In this document: positions 63,565 through 64,000 of the stretch, piece by piece
Layout: each line of letters starts with the position of its first letter
Position numbering within the stretch: the stretch's first letter is position 1
Assembly: GCF_037971845.1 (NCBI RefSeq)
Contig: NZ_CP150227.1
Location: forward strand, 6,937,615 to 7,001,614
DNA length: 64,000 nucleotides
Direction of reading: 5' to 3'
Source of the DNA: Paenibacillus sp. FSL R5-0766
GTDB taxonomy: Bacteria; Bacillota; Bacilli; Paenibacillales; Paenibacillaceae
Notes under the pieces: model-generated
What the model saw: only the letters and a program-made list of their open reading frames with translations
Told to the model about the DNA's origin: nothing
Databases searched by the model: none
Made by a program: the position numbers and the translations under genes

Positions 63565-63921
63565 TTATCCACAGAAAGGTTATTCACAAACGAAGAATAC
63601 TTTTACACACAATTTGGCATCATTTGACGGATAACCTGTGTATAAAACATTTTTGGTTTTTGGGTCATTCTGTCGAAAATTAAACAGTTTATAAACAATA
63701 TATTGTGTTGTGACTAAAAATTATACACAAGTTATTGAATTTGTGGATAAAATCACGCGATACGTTGAAATGCGGGGTTTCTTTTGCTATGATTGTATTA
63801 CTTTTGGATGTGAATATGTGATCTGACCCATAATATTATCAACAGCCTGTGGATAAAGTTGTGAACAATTTTCCGTTGTTCATACTTTTTTTGTTTTCGA
63901 CCTGCGGGGGTTTGGGGATAA
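63565..63921. other. DnaA-box cluster II (dnaA-proximal part of oriC)
   Basis: Six perfect TTATNCACA boxes: TTATCCACA 63565-63573, TTATTCACA 63580-63588, TGTGTATAA 63637-63645, TTATACACA 63721-63729, TGTGGATAA 63742-63750 and TGTGGATAA 63848-63856. Near matches lie at 63601-63609, 63860-63868 and 63913-63921. Orientation changes from plus on the left to minus on the right. A Shine-Dalgarno sequence (AAAGGAGTGAC) at about 63986-63996 at the very end of the window should belong to dnaA. Confidence 0.9.
63765..63793 (+). promoter_or_regulatory. Probable dnaA promoter
   Basis: TTGAAA (63765-63770), a 17-nt spacer and TATGAT (63788-63793) form a good sigma-A promoter that lies between DnaA boxes at 63742 and 63848, a layout suited to autoregulation by DnaA. 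The leader would be about 200 nt. Confidence 0.7.
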
Positions 63922-64000
63922 ATTCAACAATATATCTCGTATTTCGACACTGCATCATGGCTTAAGCCACACTTGGAACATGTAAAAGGAGTGACAGTCT

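Overview
The window is chromosomal DNA from a spore-forming Bacillota bacterium, most likely Paenibacillus or a close relative. It lies on the left arm next to the replication origin. Evidence: conserved gene order dnaA-proximal DnaA boxes / rpmH / rnpA / yidC / jag / mnmE / mnmG / rsmG / noc / parA / parB, then rpsF-ssb-rpsR, gdpP-rplI-dnaB, purA and walRK-yycHIJ-htrA, as in Bacillus subtilis, plus sporulation-linked genes (spoIIIJ-type yidC, soj/spo0J, yyaC). Almost every gene is on the minus strand, so it is transcribed away from the origin, which lies just past the right edge. The last bases (about 63,980-64,000) carry a Shine-Dalgarno sequence and should precede dnaA.

Layout. 1-3.1 kb: end of an unknown gene, then an aldehyde dehydrogenase and a MetE-like methyltransferase. 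3.1-8.1 kb: an AT-rich accessory island immediately downstream of rlmH. It holds a three-gene minus-strand operon (RNase HI with a viroplasmin-type domain, an RnlA-family HEPN RNase toxin, an RnlB-family antitoxin) and a plus-strand TPR/OB-like protein. 8.2-20.5 kb: rlmH, a tiny CxxH/CxxC protein, a lipoprotein, HtrA, the WalRK cell-wall system and an M23/LysM/G5 endopeptidase. 20.9-31.7 kb: methyltransferase, a low-complexity membrane protein, purA (with a PurR operator), dnaB-rplI-gdpP-yybS and an LCP cell-wall enzyme. 32.1-42.2 kb: an MFS efflux pump, a DacF-like protein whose catalytic serine is glycine, an opp peptide transporter operon and a CwlK-like peptidase. 42.3-58.7 kb: ribosomal/SSB operon, tRNA-Ser, MscS, the chromosome-segregation block with two parS sites, tRNA modification genes, and yidC/rnpA/rpmH. 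58.7-64 kb: a plus-strand gluconate operon (gntR-gntP-gntK) lying between two clusters of DnaA boxes.

Standout observations: (1) an RNase HI gene built into an rnlA-rnlB operon, which fits the known requirement for RNase HI in the E. coli RnlAB phage-defence system; its reading frame seems to start at ATT. (2) The origin-proximal DnaA boxes are split about 4.5 kb apart by the gluconate operon. (3) A perfect parS palindrome forms the stem of the mnmG-rsmG terminator. (4) Two copies of a symmetric intergenic element with CTAACGAA/TTCGTTAG blocks at fixed 50/87-88/50 spacing, one of which separates yycH from yycI. (5) The catalytically impaired DacF-like protein. All calls come from reading the sequence and from family knowledge; no database search was run.
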